Source: Polytrichum commune
Lineage: Eukaryota; Streptophyta; Polytrichopsida; Polytrichales; Polytrichaceae
Length of the DNA: 64,000 nucleotides
Direction of reading: 5' to 3'
Assembly: GCA_950295325.1 (NCBI GenBank)
Contig: OX485805.1
Span: 15,549,501-15,613,500 of the forward strand
A model generated the notes under the pieces. It worked only from the letters and a program-made list of their open reading frames with translations. It was not told the DNA's origin and did no database searches. The translations under genes and the position numbers were made by a program. Of this stretch, positions 12,500 through 22,789 are shown piece by piece (position 1 is the first letter of the stretch; the number at the start of each line of letters is the position of its first letter).

Positions 12500-12930
12500 G
12501 AAACATTTTGAGTTCAAATGATGGAGTAACCACTTTATTGATTATAGATAAGGTAGACGTGCCTAATTCAACTACTTATGTTAATCAAACACCTTATTTT
12601 GAGTGGTGTGTCGTTAGGTATGGCTCCAAGAACAGACACCAAAAATTCATGTGTCTAGAAGAGATTGCAATACATGGTCAACTGTATTAACCACTGTAGT
12701 TTCAATAGTCAACACAATTTAAGGAACCTATGTGACCATTTAATGAGCACAAGAATCTTCACTTGGATCATGAATAGGGTATCATATTAGCTTCCAAAAT
12801 TAATGAGGGAAGTGGTACAAACTCAAATTAGATTTGCTAACCATCTCATACTAATCGCATATTTCATATCCATATCCTAGGAGAAGTGGGCTTATTGGAC
12901 AAGTATCCGTTTAAGACCCATCCACCTTAA
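12500..12930 (+). repeat. Dispersed repeat D1
   Basis: One of the better D1 copies. Landmarks in order: 'GGTAGACGTGCCTAATTCA', 'GAGTGGTGTGTCGTTAGGTA', 'AAGAACAGACACCAAAAA', 'GTGACCATTTAATGAGCAC', 'CATCTCATACTAATCGCAT', 'CCTAGGAGAAGTGGGCT'. No coding sequence; no ends found. Confidence 0.7.
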
Positions 12931-13009
12931 TAACTAGAGTAGGTTTCAACGAGACAAATGGTGGTCCTAGCAAACTAGTCGGGGAAGTTGGGAACTCATT
13001 CAAATGTAT

Positions 13010-13395
13010 GTAGGTGTTATTCAATTTGTTTTTCGTATTATTCGACTTCTACCGGTTAGATACACACAACAAAAGCGGTGTTGCATCAACAAATCTATAG
13101 TGAAGCATCAACAAAACATGGATTTTGGAAAACAAACTTCCCTTGCTTTAGTTATGGTTATGAGAAGTGCATGGTTGTTGATTCCTTAACCAAATACACA
13201 AGTCCTCCTGATTGTGTATACTATCGAGTGTGGAGTAGTTGAAAATTTTGAAGACATGGTCCAATCTCTTTCAAACATGTGTCTTCATGGAGTTTGCTCT
13301 TTGATCCTCACTAAACCACATACCAATCAAATGTAGATGTTCAATTAAGAAAAGTAACCAAATAAGACCCACATAACTTAATCATGTTAGCCAAA
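13010..13395 (+). repeat. Dispersed repeat D2
   Basis: It shares with 19.4, 31.2 and (minus) 29.2 kb the order: 'GTTAGATACACACAACA', 'GCATCAACAAATCTATAGTG', 'TTTAGTTATGGTTATGAGAA', 'GAGTGTGGAGTAGTTGA', 'GATCCTCACTAAACCACATA'. No ORF or terminal repeats seen. Confidence 0.7.
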
Positions 13396-13404
13396 CGAGG
13401 CTTT

Positions 13405-13575
13405 GAAGCAATGTCCAGGGAGATTTTTGGGCATACTTGGTCGAGATCCTAGTGTTTTCAAGTCCAAGTGGTTACATGTGGACTTCTTTCAGAATTGTCT
13501 TGTTAAATTGGGGTTTATTCTCTAGATTCCTCTAAAATGATCGGTAATTTTCTTGAAGTCTTCAACTTCAACCGG
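13405..13575 (+). repeat. Dispersed repeat D4
   Basis: Landmarks: 'GGTCGAGATCCTAGTG', 'TTCCTCTAAAATGATCGGTA', 'TTCAACTTCAACCGGTTAT'. It directly abuts the D2 copy on its left, so D2 and D4 may be parts of one larger old element. Confidence 0.6.
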
Positions 13576-13580
13576 TTATT

Positions 13581-13703
13581 ATGTGGCGGTGTTTTGCGTC
13601 CGAGGGGCCATGCCTCCCTTGAAGTGGGCGCATTTTCCTTTGATTATTTTTGCATTTGGCATTGGCTTTTTAGCCTTTTGTCTCAAAAAAAAAACAAAAA
13701 AGA
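13581..13703 (+). mobile_element. Short A-tailed retroelement-like repeat, copy 1
   Basis: A ~120-bp unit from 'GTGGCGGTGTTTTGCGTC' through 'GGCATTGGCTTTTTAGCC' to 'TTTTGTCTC' followed by an A-rich tail. Four copies are in the window, always ending in the A-rich tail. This suggests retroposition, but no polymerase III boxes are clear. Confidence 0.55.
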
Positions 13704-13829
13704 ACAACTTCAACTGGTTATTTTTCAATCTCCACCAATTCATCTTGTATTCAATTATCAATCAAATAATTGAGTTCGTAAGTAAAAAATAAAGGTTGAT
13801 GAACAATAATAAGCCCTGAAATAGAGGAA

Positions 13830-13997
13830 CATAACATTATCAAGCATTGTGTGTTCATTCATGTGGACTTTGAGAATATAACCAAGTGGATGCCATAGCT
13901 ACTGCAAATTCACTTTGAATGTGCACTAGCTACGGCATCCCATGGTTATAATCTTGGGGTCCACATGAACGCACGCACATTGCCAAATAGTGTTATG
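13830..13997. mobile_element. CATAAC-type foldback MITE, copy 2
   Basis: CATAACATTAT at left and GTGTTATG at right bound 168 bp. The internal arms pair (GTGTGTTCATTCATGTGGA with its near complement; GGATGCCATAGCTA with TAGCTACGGCATCC). Confidence 0.7.
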
Positions 13998-15353
13998 AAG
14001 GGTTACTCCGAAGATCCGTATACTTAGAGGACCCTATAATATTATAAAATAGCACAAGTGGACTTGATCGTTATCGGCCAAGGCTAGAGACCAACCTCTT
14101 TGAGTTGAGCCCCCACCACTATTACCAAGGTAAAGTAGGTGTAGAATAAAACATGATACCCATAGGTGGAGAGAGGGAATTATTGCATACAAGCATATCC
14201 CATATTCATTCAACATAAAAGCCCTGAAATAGTTTATGTTCAAGAGGTTATTATTTCTAGTTGATTTGACATCATAATTATTTTTTAAAGATCCTAGATC
14301 AATTTGGTTTAAGTTTATAGAGATGATGGAGCGTAAACCTATGAGGGATTAGGTTTTATGTTGAATATAGTGAGAGGTACACTCATATGCGATAATTATC
14401 TCTCTTCCCCATAGGTTTGTGGTTTGGGGAGCTCAATTGTGTTTGTTTGCACTTGTTTGGGGTCCCTGATGCTAATTTTGGTATCAAATGATCCCAAATA
14501 AGAACATGCATGCTATCACAAGATTTCCTTCATTTCCACCTCAAATGATAGTGGTAGGGGTCCTACACAAATAGGTGGGCGTCTAGCCCTCGTTGATGGT
14601 TATCATACATTGACCTTAAATCAGTTTCCTTGTGCCAGCTTAATGTCACGGTCTTATGCATAAATTTGGAACATGGAAATTACTTTAGGGTGAGTTTACA
14701 TTAAGGTTGAAGCGCCTACCATGGACACTTTGAGCAACACTACACCCCTTACCTAACGCTAACAAACTATCCAAGATTCTTTTGGATTAGCAATTATGTC
14801 ATGAACACAATGACATTAAGAGTATATAGATCACAACAAATCTTAAATCTGTAGAAGTGTTCAAAGTCACAAACATGATTTCACACTTCACATAAACCCT
14901 CCCCCCTCCTACTAAATGGCCAATGTTGATGGTTGACATCTTGTCTCTTTCAACCCATGAGTTGCATTTTGAGTCCTTCTCGTGATGAAGTACGTAGGTG
15001 CCCATTTTTGGGAGGAAATGCATGTCGGATTTGGGGCCAATATCAAAATTGGGTGCTTCTACCTTATATTCCAAATCCAAGAAACTTGGAGTCCAAATCA
15101 CCCCCCCATTAGTGAATCTTGCTTTCCAACTCAAGACTAGACACAAGCTTCGAGATCGGTTTGTTAAACTAAGAAGAGTATCTCCTTGAGTGGGAAACTA
15201 AAACGCCGAGATTTGACATGAAAGTGATGCCACATTAGGACCACGTCCATTTCCCATACGTCGGACTTGGATCATAGTGTTAATTCCTTGAGTCCAAAGT
15301 TTTTCTCTTGACCAAGAGGATTACTCGATTTTGGATATTCAAAGAAATCCTCA
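13998..15353. other. Intergenic with old repeats
   Basis: No gene recognised. A minus-strand 115-codon frame (14799-15146) has no recognisable motif. The stretch 15130-15340 resembles 40310-40520 (shared 'CAAGCTT', 'GTGATGCCA/GTGGTGCCA', 'CTCGATTTT'), so it is probably a degraded dispersed element. Confidence 0.4.
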
Positions 15354-15372
15354 ACCCTAAACCCTAAACCCA
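15354..15372 (+). repeat. Interstitial telomere-type motif
   Basis: About two and a half tandem copies of the plant telomere unit CCCTAAA. It is too short to imply a telomere and could be chance or a promoter telo-box. The same string occurs as single units elsewhere. Confidence 0.6.
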
Positions 15373-15924
15373 CTCTCATGATAATGAAAATAAGCTAGTT
15401 GTTTGTGTTTTAAGGCTTTTTGGTTTTCTTGTTTCCATTGACTAGCACTTTTCCAATGATGAGAAGATACACATCTCACAAAACTCCTCAATTCTCCCAA
15501 GTTTAGGGCTTCAGAGAGAAACTAAGATAAAATTTTACAAATTTATTTATTTAAAATAATACATAAATAAATAAAACCTTGCCCATGCCTGTGTGGGTAT
15601 GGAGGGGGCAAAGCCATGATAGTAACACCCTAACAAAGACCAGCCAATTTGTAAGTAAAGACTTGCTCCTTGGAAGCAATTTGCATTGGAGGTGCTCAAG
15701 CAGCAATATCCATCTGACAATTAAAGGATTTTTCACTGTTATATCCAGTATGAGAATTGTATACCTAGGTTAACCTCAACACTTATGTGTCGAGGTAACT
15801 TAATTTTGGAATCGTAAGGACAAAAATTCATTTAAAAAAATAAGAATGGATGTATGGGAACATGACTGATCTTTGAGTTTCGTGGTTTACAAAGAATTAT
15901 AAGGGTTTAGGGATTCATGTTATT

Positions 15925-16079
15925 CATAACATTATTAAGTAGTGGTGGGCCCTGGGAGTATAACCATGGGATGTTGGGAGCTCAATCTGCATTTTAGTCT
16001 CTTTATGCATGGTTTGTGCATCTCATGATTATACTCTTAGGCCCCACAAAACTAGCATGCACTACTTAGTAATGTTATG
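15925..16079. mobile_element. CATAAC-type foldback MITE, copy 3
   Basis: CATAACATTATTAAGTAGTG at left and its near-perfect inverse at right bound 155 bp. The halves pair around ATAACCATGGGATG / CATCTCATGATTAT and GGGCCC / GGGGCC motifs. This is the clearest copy for the terminal consensus. Confidence 0.78.
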
Positions 16080-17178
16080 TTTCTTGGGCATTAGAGTTAT
16101 TCATAACTCTCTGATCAAACTTCAAGTAAGTGTGAGAGCATCTTGAAATACTCCCAAGCTTTCTTAAATTCACATTTTGAAAGAGTGGTGTTGGGTAGAA
16201 GAAAAAACAAATGTTTTGGTTCATCTTATTGAAATGGGTGGACCAAGCTAACCTTGGATAGACAGATCCCATATTTAAGATTACGGGTCCCTGTGTAGAC
16301 CTTAGTTCAGATCTTGAACATCTCTTGATTTTTGGGCGGTTGAAAGAGGAGAACATTAAAGGAGTTTCACCCAACTAACAAAATTAGTCTCCAACACAAG
16401 ATCATGAGCTAATGCTCTTAATAGAGAAGTCTCTCAGAGAGGGATCAGCCTCCTAGTTCTATCTATCTTTGAGGGACTTTATGAATACCTTGTTTCTCAA
16501 AGATTGGACATTAGAATTGTTCCTAAAGTCTCTTGAAGAGGGATGAAACTATGGGTTTGATCCTTCTATGAGATCTATTTTTCTTCATAGCACATTAGAG
16601 TAGTCCATGAAGTCCCTCAAAGAGGTATGAAACCATGGGTTTGAACCTTCTTTGAGATAACTTTGTACTAAGAGCTCCTTAGCTCTTCGTGTCTTTGAAC
16701 CTACTTTGAAAGTTGGGTGATACTTTTCATACCTCTTTCCACCTCTCAAACATTTATGAGAAGCTCAGAATCTGAAATAGGGTATGTACATGGGATCCAT
16801 TGTCTTAACTCCCAGACCGGTCTATGCAAGACTAGCTTGGCCCACCCATCCTAGTAGGACAATCTAGAAAGCCAAATTTAAATAACCCAGCAACACTCTT
16901 TGAGTAGGGTAATTTAAGCATTAAGAAAACCTGAAGCACAACCAACTGTAAACTACCAAGTTTTGGTAATCGCAAACTCTTTCTGCGGAAAGAGACCATC
17001 AGATGTAGCTCTTTCATAATGTAGTGTTTCAACGAGCCTCACCACACGTACATCTAAAACACGGGTGTCCGATCAAGAGGAGTAAACCTCATCAATGCCC
17101 ACATGCGACGTTTTTATATAACGTACACACAAACGCACACAAACTCATCAGGGGGAAAAAATCACGATGCAACACTTA
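16080..17178. other. Intergenic with a local degenerate direct repeat
   Basis: Between about 16370 and 16700 a ~110-bp motif recurs two to three times (GGATGAAACTATGGGTTTGA / GGTATGAAACCATGGGTTTGA, each after 'AGTCTCTTGAAGAG' or 'AGTCCCTCAAAGAG'). No gene recognised. Confidence 0.45.
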
Positions 17179-17540
17179 GGGCCGGTTTACACTACGGTGG
17201 AGAAGGCCTCCGGTCAGTCAAGAATGCTTGGCCAAGACATGGTTATATGAGGCAAATGGTGGATGTGCCGGAGAAGAATTAAAGGCAATAACATATTTTT
17301 ATTGAGTTGGGCTTCTCCGGCCTCTTGAGGCCGGACAAGAAACTCCTCCTCCGGAGAAGCCCAACTCCAAAAAGTGCCGCCATGTCATTTTATCATCCAT
17401 GAGAAAAGTTCACCACCATTGTTTTCTTCACCTAGTGTAAACACCCACTGATCAAGAGTTGCATTTTCGACCAATCACAATTGAGAAACGCCCTTTTTTT
17501 CATGACCGGTGGACTTCTCCACCGTAGTGTAAACCGGCCC
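17179..17540. mobile_element. Tourist-like MITE (TTA duplication)
   Basis: Perfect 27-bp terminal inverted repeats begin GGGCCGGTTTACACTACG, at 17179-17205 and 17514-17540. TTA flanks both sides (17176-17178 and 17541-17543), the hallmark of PIF/Harbinger insertion. A second perfect inverted pair of 17 bp (GAGTTGGGCTTCTCCGG) lies at 17304-17320 and 17351-17367 around the centre. 362 bp, non-coding. The perfect ends indicate a recent insertion. Confidence 0.9.
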
Positions 17541-18067
17541 TTACCACCACCACCACTACCACTCCTCCTCCTCCTTCAAAACTTTGATTTCTCTACCACG
17601 CACTCAAGGGAGCCAATGGCCGAGCTTCGCCCCAAATAAGGCAAAGTGTTAAGTCCGGAACCAACCACACGGAAACGGTGTAAGGCATATGCCCCCCCTG
17701 ATATGGTAGTAATCCCATCCTCCCGGGAAGGGAATATTATCCTGGCGGGGGAGGAATATTCCGCTCCACTCCACTCTGGTGCATCATAATCAATCACGAG
17801 TGTGAGTCAACGTTGAGTGTGTGAGATGCAAAAGGCGGTTTAATCGGCTGCCACAGATTCCCAAGCACACGGGGCCACTATATCATCCTCCGAGCGAGCA
17901 TCTTGTGGGATCTGTAGCTCAAGAGCTCCCAGCGTTCGTTAGGGTTGCAGTGAATTTAGTCATGTCACGAGAATTGGGCCCTCTGTGTGTGTGTGTGTGT
18001 GTGTGTGTATTGGTTTTGGGTACGAAGCAATGCCTATTTGTAAGAAAAGGTCAGCTTTCCAACCGGT
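17541..18067. other. Intergenic, GC-richer, unique-looking
   Basis: Includes a CCA/CCT-rich stretch at 17543-17575 and the TG microsatellite. A 93-codon plus-strand frame runs across the microsatellite and is not credible as a gene. Confidence 0.4.
17983..18008. repeat. (TG)n microsatellite
   Basis: Thirteen TG units. Confidence 0.9.
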
Positions 18068-18075
18068 GTGATGAC

Positions 18076-18735
18076 CTATGTTCGGGGAAAACCGACGGCT
18101 AGTTCATTATCAGCCGATGGATTTCCCCTCATGGCCGGTCCAAATTTCCAACCACCGGATGGCAATCCGACTGTAATTTCAATCCTCTGGCAATTAGCCG
18201 ATGGACCAAAAAATGTCCCGGAAATGTAGCCGATTTTTCTTGTGAGTTACTGGAGTTCAGTCGGAAGCATCCAGAGCGCTATTTGTCTGGGGCATTTGAT
18301 GATGCACTTGAGGAAGTACCCTAAACCTTAAACCTTTTGAATTATGCAACCTTTCCATGACCAAATCCAATTGCTTCTATGAAGAATTGGGGGACCCTTG
18401 GCCTTCAAGCGGTGAAGGCATTGCTAGGTTCAATTCCTGCCAAGGATATTAACTCTTCAAATTTAAAGTTTTGAACATGCCTTTCTTTTCACTTATTCAA
18501 GAATTTGTACTAAGAAATGATTTCTAATAACTTTTCATACATTTTTAAAACAATTAGTGTCGATATGAATTCCATTTAATCGGATATTGGCCAATGAAAA
18601 TATGAAAATATAGGCAATTGGCCGATTGATTTTACAAAAGACCGGCTCGTGCCGATGTAAATTGGAAAAAATCCAACCCTTCGTAGCAACTACCGGCAAT
18701 TAGCCACTAAGGCTTCAAAAACTTCCCAAACTCTG
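18076..18735 (+). mobile_element. hAT-like non-autonomous element, copy 1
   Basis: A 660-bp element from CTATGTTCGGGG to AACTTCCCAAACTCTG. Perfect 8-bp target duplications GTGATGAC lie at 18068-18075 and 18736-18743. The left end and the complement of the right end (CAGAGTTTGGGAAG) are only partly similar, i.e. short imperfect terminal inverted repeats. GCCGAT/ATCGGC and GGCAATTAGCC motifs cluster in both subterminal regions, as transposase-binding motifs often do in hAT elements. No ORF. Copies of the same length occur in the opposite orientation at 33642 and 50352. Confidence 0.85.
18396..18445 (+). other. tRNA-like fold inside the hAT-like element
   Basis: A 50-nt block closes with a 7-bp acceptor-like stem CCTTGGC / GCCAAGG. 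It has a D-arm-like hairpin CTTCAAGCGGTGAAG and a T-arm-like GGTTCAATTCC that fits the polymerase III B-box consensus exactly. An anticodon arm is absent. The same block is conserved at 33932-33981 and 50643-50692 (minus strand). It may be a tRNA-derived remnant or coincidence; it cannot be a functional tRNA. Confidence 0.45.
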
Positions 18736-18790
18736 GTGATGACCACATACATCCTTTCTTCACTTTTGTAGCAAACAGTGGATTTTCTTA

Positions 18791-18794
18791 TGTG

Positions 18795-18840
<46 letters not shown>
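18791..18840. repeat. Compound (TA)n(TG)n microsatellite
   Basis: Eight TA units followed by about fourteen TG units. Confidence 0.9.
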
Positions 18841-18843
<3 letters not shown>

Positions 18844-18923
18844 TTATGTATGTGAGCGTTCTCACGTGTTTTACAGTGCCTGCCAAATGACGCTCGGCCG
18901 CTTTAAGATTAAGATATAAAGGG

Positions 18924-19299
18924 GGCCGGTTCACACACGCGTCCCCGAGTCCAAAGTCCCACTTCACCGTGCCAAACTCGGCCGTTGAGGCGCATGCAAG
19001 TGGGGGCTCCCCGTTTCATACGGGTCCCAAGTCCCAAGTGTCACATGGATGCTTACATGGCAACGCTTTTTGGGAGGGGAGGTTGGCTCCGGACTTGTGT
19101 TGAGAGTTGGGTCGAGCAAAAAGCTAGACCCGACTCTCAACACATGTCCCAGTATCTCTTGCATCAAACAATTAAGATCCGACTTTAATGAGTGTAAGCC
19201 ATGTTTTAGTGGTTTCCTTGAGGTTCGGAAGCTGGGACTTTGCCTCCGTGTTGGGACTTGCTAACATGAGTGGGACTCGGGACCCCGTGTGAACAGGCC
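18924..19299. mobile_element. Foldback MITE with GGCCGGTTCACAC ends
   Basis: The ends GGCCGGTTCACAC and GTGTGAACAGGCC are inverted. Homology continues inward (GTCCCCGAGTCC against GGACTCGGGACC; AGTCCCACTT against its inverse). A central hairpin at 19096-19144 has arms TGTGTTGAGAGT / ACTCTCAACACA. Whole-element foldback, ~376 bp. The exact target duplication could not be fixed. Confidence 0.7.
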
Positions 19300-19399
19300 A
19301 TAAGGTATATATGCACGTTGGCTGTAACAAGCACTTCCGGCTCCATGTACACGCTTGCTTGTTGGACAGTTCGTTGATTGTCTCCTTCGCTCCGGTACG

Positions 19400-19770
19400 C
19401 AAAGGTACGTGGGTTTTATTCAGTGCATTTTTCATGTTCTCCAACTTCCACTGATTAGGTTTACACATCGAAACTTGTCTTGCATTAGCAAATCTATAGT
19501 GAAAGGTCAACCAAAAAATAATAATGGATCAAAAATTGGGCCTCCTCTGATTTAGTTATGATCATCAAAAGTGCATGTTTGTTTATTTCCTGATTGAATA
19601 TGTAGGTCCCCCCCCCCCCAATTGTGTTCTCTATTGAGTGTGAATTACTTGATAAAATTTGAAGACGTAGTTCAGTCTCTTTTGAAACGTGTGACTTTAT
19701 GGTGTTTGTCCTTCGACCCTCACCAAACCACACACCAATTAAAATGAAAGTAACCAAATAAACACCCACT
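19400..19770 (+). repeat. Dispersed repeat D2
   Basis: Same landmark order as 13.0 kb: 'GATTAGGTTTACACATCGAA', 'GCATTAGCAAATCTATAGTG', 'TTTAGTTATGATCATCAAAA', 'GACCCTCACCAAACCACACA'. A C run (19608-19619) interrupts it. Confidence 0.7.
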
Positions 19771-19819
19771 TACCTTATTGTGAACCATGAAGATTGTTGT
19801 TTCAAGTCTCATACCCAAA

Positions 19820-19990
19820 GTCGAGATGCAAAAGTTATAAGACATCAAAGCGAAGATGTTTTTTCTCATGACACAATCACATGATCGGCCCTCCCAAATG
19901 TGTTAATTATTGAACTTAGAAGGATGTCTTTACTTCAAGCACATAGTCCAATATCATTGCAAATATGTGTCAATTTGGGTGTATGTTCTT
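19820..19990 (+). repeat. Dispersed repeat D3
   Basis: Landmarks 'GATGCAAAAGTTATAAGA', 'TTGAACTTAGAAGGATG', 'AAGCACATAGTCCAATATCA' as in the other D3 copies. Confidence 0.6.
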
Positions 19991-22189
19991 AACTACATGC
20001 CTATAGATGGATAGATAGATAGATGTTACCACTCAAATATAGGCATATGCATAAGGCTAGTATTTGATGAAGGTCCACATACCGTAGAGCTCGAGTGCCT
20101 AGGAAACAAAGTGAGTATGAATGGATGCATAATATGTGCAAAGTCCTACATGGCATGCCATGGATGGTGTTTCCTATTCTGCCATATTTTGAATCAAGTT
20201 AGGCCTCAAAGAGGTGGGTCAAGAACAACACCATGATACATGACACTTCAAAACCTCACAACCCTTGACTTAGCATAATTTTATTCTTAAAAGAAGGCCC
20301 ACCATGATTAAGATGGAATTGAAATAGCATTTAAATAAGAGCATGGCCATGTGTGTCTTGAACAGTGCACTTGAAGACCCATAACCACACAAATTTGAAT
20401 CTCAAACTTCCATAGTACAACCTTCGGATGAGTCTCAAGGTCCCTTATAATTTTATGGTCATGACCCTTGGTCATAGTTTAAAGTGACCCTAGTTTAAAC
20501 ATATGATCTAGTGTGGCATTAAAACCAATATACCATATAACTTAGAATGATTTTCACGACTTGTCATTTAGCACCAAATGTCATATGACACCTCTCCAGT
20601 TGTCACTCAGTCATTGTAAGACAAACAACATGGGTCAATGATGGCGCAATAAGTTGTCGGCCACATTAAATAAGATGTTTAGTATAGTGATAGGGATCCA
20701 CCCTTTGCATGGGTATATGTGTTTCAATATAACTTTGAGTGTGTTGTCAACAACACATACGACTTTTTGTTGATGTTAGTTGTGTCGCATGCTCTTTGAC
20801 CAAACGCTTTTTAGAGAACACCAACACGGTATTCTTCCCATACTACTATTAGCGGAATAGGAATCGATCATGTGCATGTTCATATCTTCCAAACCACTGC
20901 ATCGGCATCGGTGACCTCCTTGGTAGGGGTGCATGTCGCAACTTGATGGTGGTTTTTGAATGTGCATGATTCTCGACTTAGTGCCGCTTAGGAAGCATTG
21001 AAGATAATATGTGTTGGAGTGATCAAAGGTAACCTAATCACATTATTTCCAAGGTAACCTACTCTTAACCCCTACTTATAGGGAGACTTTGCTATGGATA
21101 GATGAGAGGCATGCTTGCATGCAACATTTTCCCTTTCGTCATGAATGTCCGGGGTTGAATATTTAACCAAATATGGTATGTAAGAGGGGTGGTTATCTCA
21201 TGTATAGGTTGGATTCCCTTTCCGCCAACAATACTTGGTACATATTGAAATACACCATGGGAGAGATTCTATCTTGATAAGAGTTCTTGCCTTGTATGCA
21301 CTGGTGAAAGTGTGGTACATTACATTCAATGAGATTATTGTGAGGAGGATGAAAAATCCTTAACGATAGCATGAAAAATCGTAAAGAGATGAAATTTCCC
21401 AATCAAGAGGGAATCCTCCTACTGCCAAGGAACAGTGATTGGTTCTAGTGCAGGCATGGTATTAATCTCCTGCAACACATTTGCAATGACTCGATCCTCA
21501 ATATTTATGGAGAAGGTTTTTAACATGGATGGATGAGGATATGCTCATATGCAACAAATTCCCCTTCGATATGAATGCTTGAGGTTGCAGATGTAGCACA
21601 AGATGGTACGTGAAAAAGGGCAATAGTCACATGCATGGGTCAGGTACCCTTTCCACCAATCGTACCTCGTACAAGTCAAAAGTCTTCTATAACACATTTG
21701 AAATGAATCGACTACAAATGTTCAGGAAAAGGTTTTTGAGCTTATTTGGATGAGAGGTAAGCTTGTATTTAACATCTCCCTTTTGCTAGGAGTGCTTGGG
21801 ATTGCATAATTGCTAATTTCATAAATTTATTAACATTTTCCTACAAACATTCACAATTTAATCACATGATATTATAATGCATGAAGAGTTTATCCAAGTC
21901 CTTCGTAAATACATATATGCTTTCATGCTATGAAAACGTTCACAATAAGTGTGGTCACCTTTAACAATTATAGCATGTTTTTATATACAAATAATGAAGT
22001 GAACAAAGGCCAATTTATGAATTTTTGTTATTTTTATTCAATTTTCTTGTGATCGCATACTTGAACATACCAAACTGACACCAAATGCTTGTCAAAGAGA
22101 CTATTTACAGTCCAGCGAACTAGTTAGCAACCTTCCTAGAAGGTTTTGGTAAGATGAGAGGATTGTATTTAATCATCCATCAACCACTA
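19991..22189. other. Intergenic, with locally duplicated segments
   Basis: A ~150-bp segment recurs in direct orientation at about 21093-21245, 21516-21668 and, shortened, 21730-21815 (shared: 'GGATGAGAGGCATGCTTG', 'CATGAATGTCCGGGGTTG', 'ACCCTTTCCACCAA'). A GATA run lies at 20003-20024. The minus-strand frames here have no recognisable motif. Confidence 0.45.
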
Positions 22190-22600
22190 ATATGGCCTCA
22201 CACGTATCTACGGTCAACATGGATGAATGGATGCGATATAAGGAATACAACCCTTATTCAATTGCTTTTCTTAATCATATGCCCATACCTGAATGGTATG
22301 TAGGTAGGTATGGCTACAAGAATGGACACCAAAAAACCATGTCTTCAAAAGAGTTTGCACCATGTGCTCAAAATATGATAACCGTGTTAAGCTCAACAAT
22401 CAACATTATTGAGAGGACCTACATGACCATTGAATGAGTATACGAATCTTCACCGAGAGTATGAATAAGATAGTCATATGAGCCCCACAAATTAAGAGGA
22501 AAGTGGTCACGGCCTCAATCTGGATTTGCTAACCATCTCGTACTAATTGCATGTTTCATATCTTAGGAGAAGTGAGTTAGTCGTGGATAAAGTAACCCTC
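22190..22600 (+). repeat. Dispersed repeat D1
   Basis: Same order as the 12.5-kb copy: 'AAGAATGGACACCAAAAAAC', 'AAGCTCAACAATCAACATTA', 'CATGACCATTGAATGAGTA', 'CATCTCGTACTAATTGCAT', 'TTAGGAGAAGTGAGTTAG'. Confidence 0.7.
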
Positions 22601-22789
22601 TAAGCAAACCCAAATTCCCGCTATAAAATCCCATTAGGCCTACGTTCAAGTGTTGACCCAAATTAAAAATCCACACAATCCTAGCCAATGTTATCCATAC
22701 TTGCCATGTGAGACTCCATGTAGATTTTTCATCTACCGAATATGTTATGAGATGTGGTCCAAAACCACCCTCTCGTGTAAACCTAAAGC

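Noticed and set aside
15354-15372. A telomere or fusion site
   Set aside because: Fewer than three units. Such short runs are common in plant DNA.
18396-18445. A functional tRNA gene
   Set aside because: No anticodon arm, and total length 50 nt. Only a tRNA-like remnant can be supported.
20736-20760. Hairpin TGTGTTG...CAACACA as a regulatory site
   Set aside because: Arms of only 7 bp with an overlapping second possibility; expected by chance in this much sequence.
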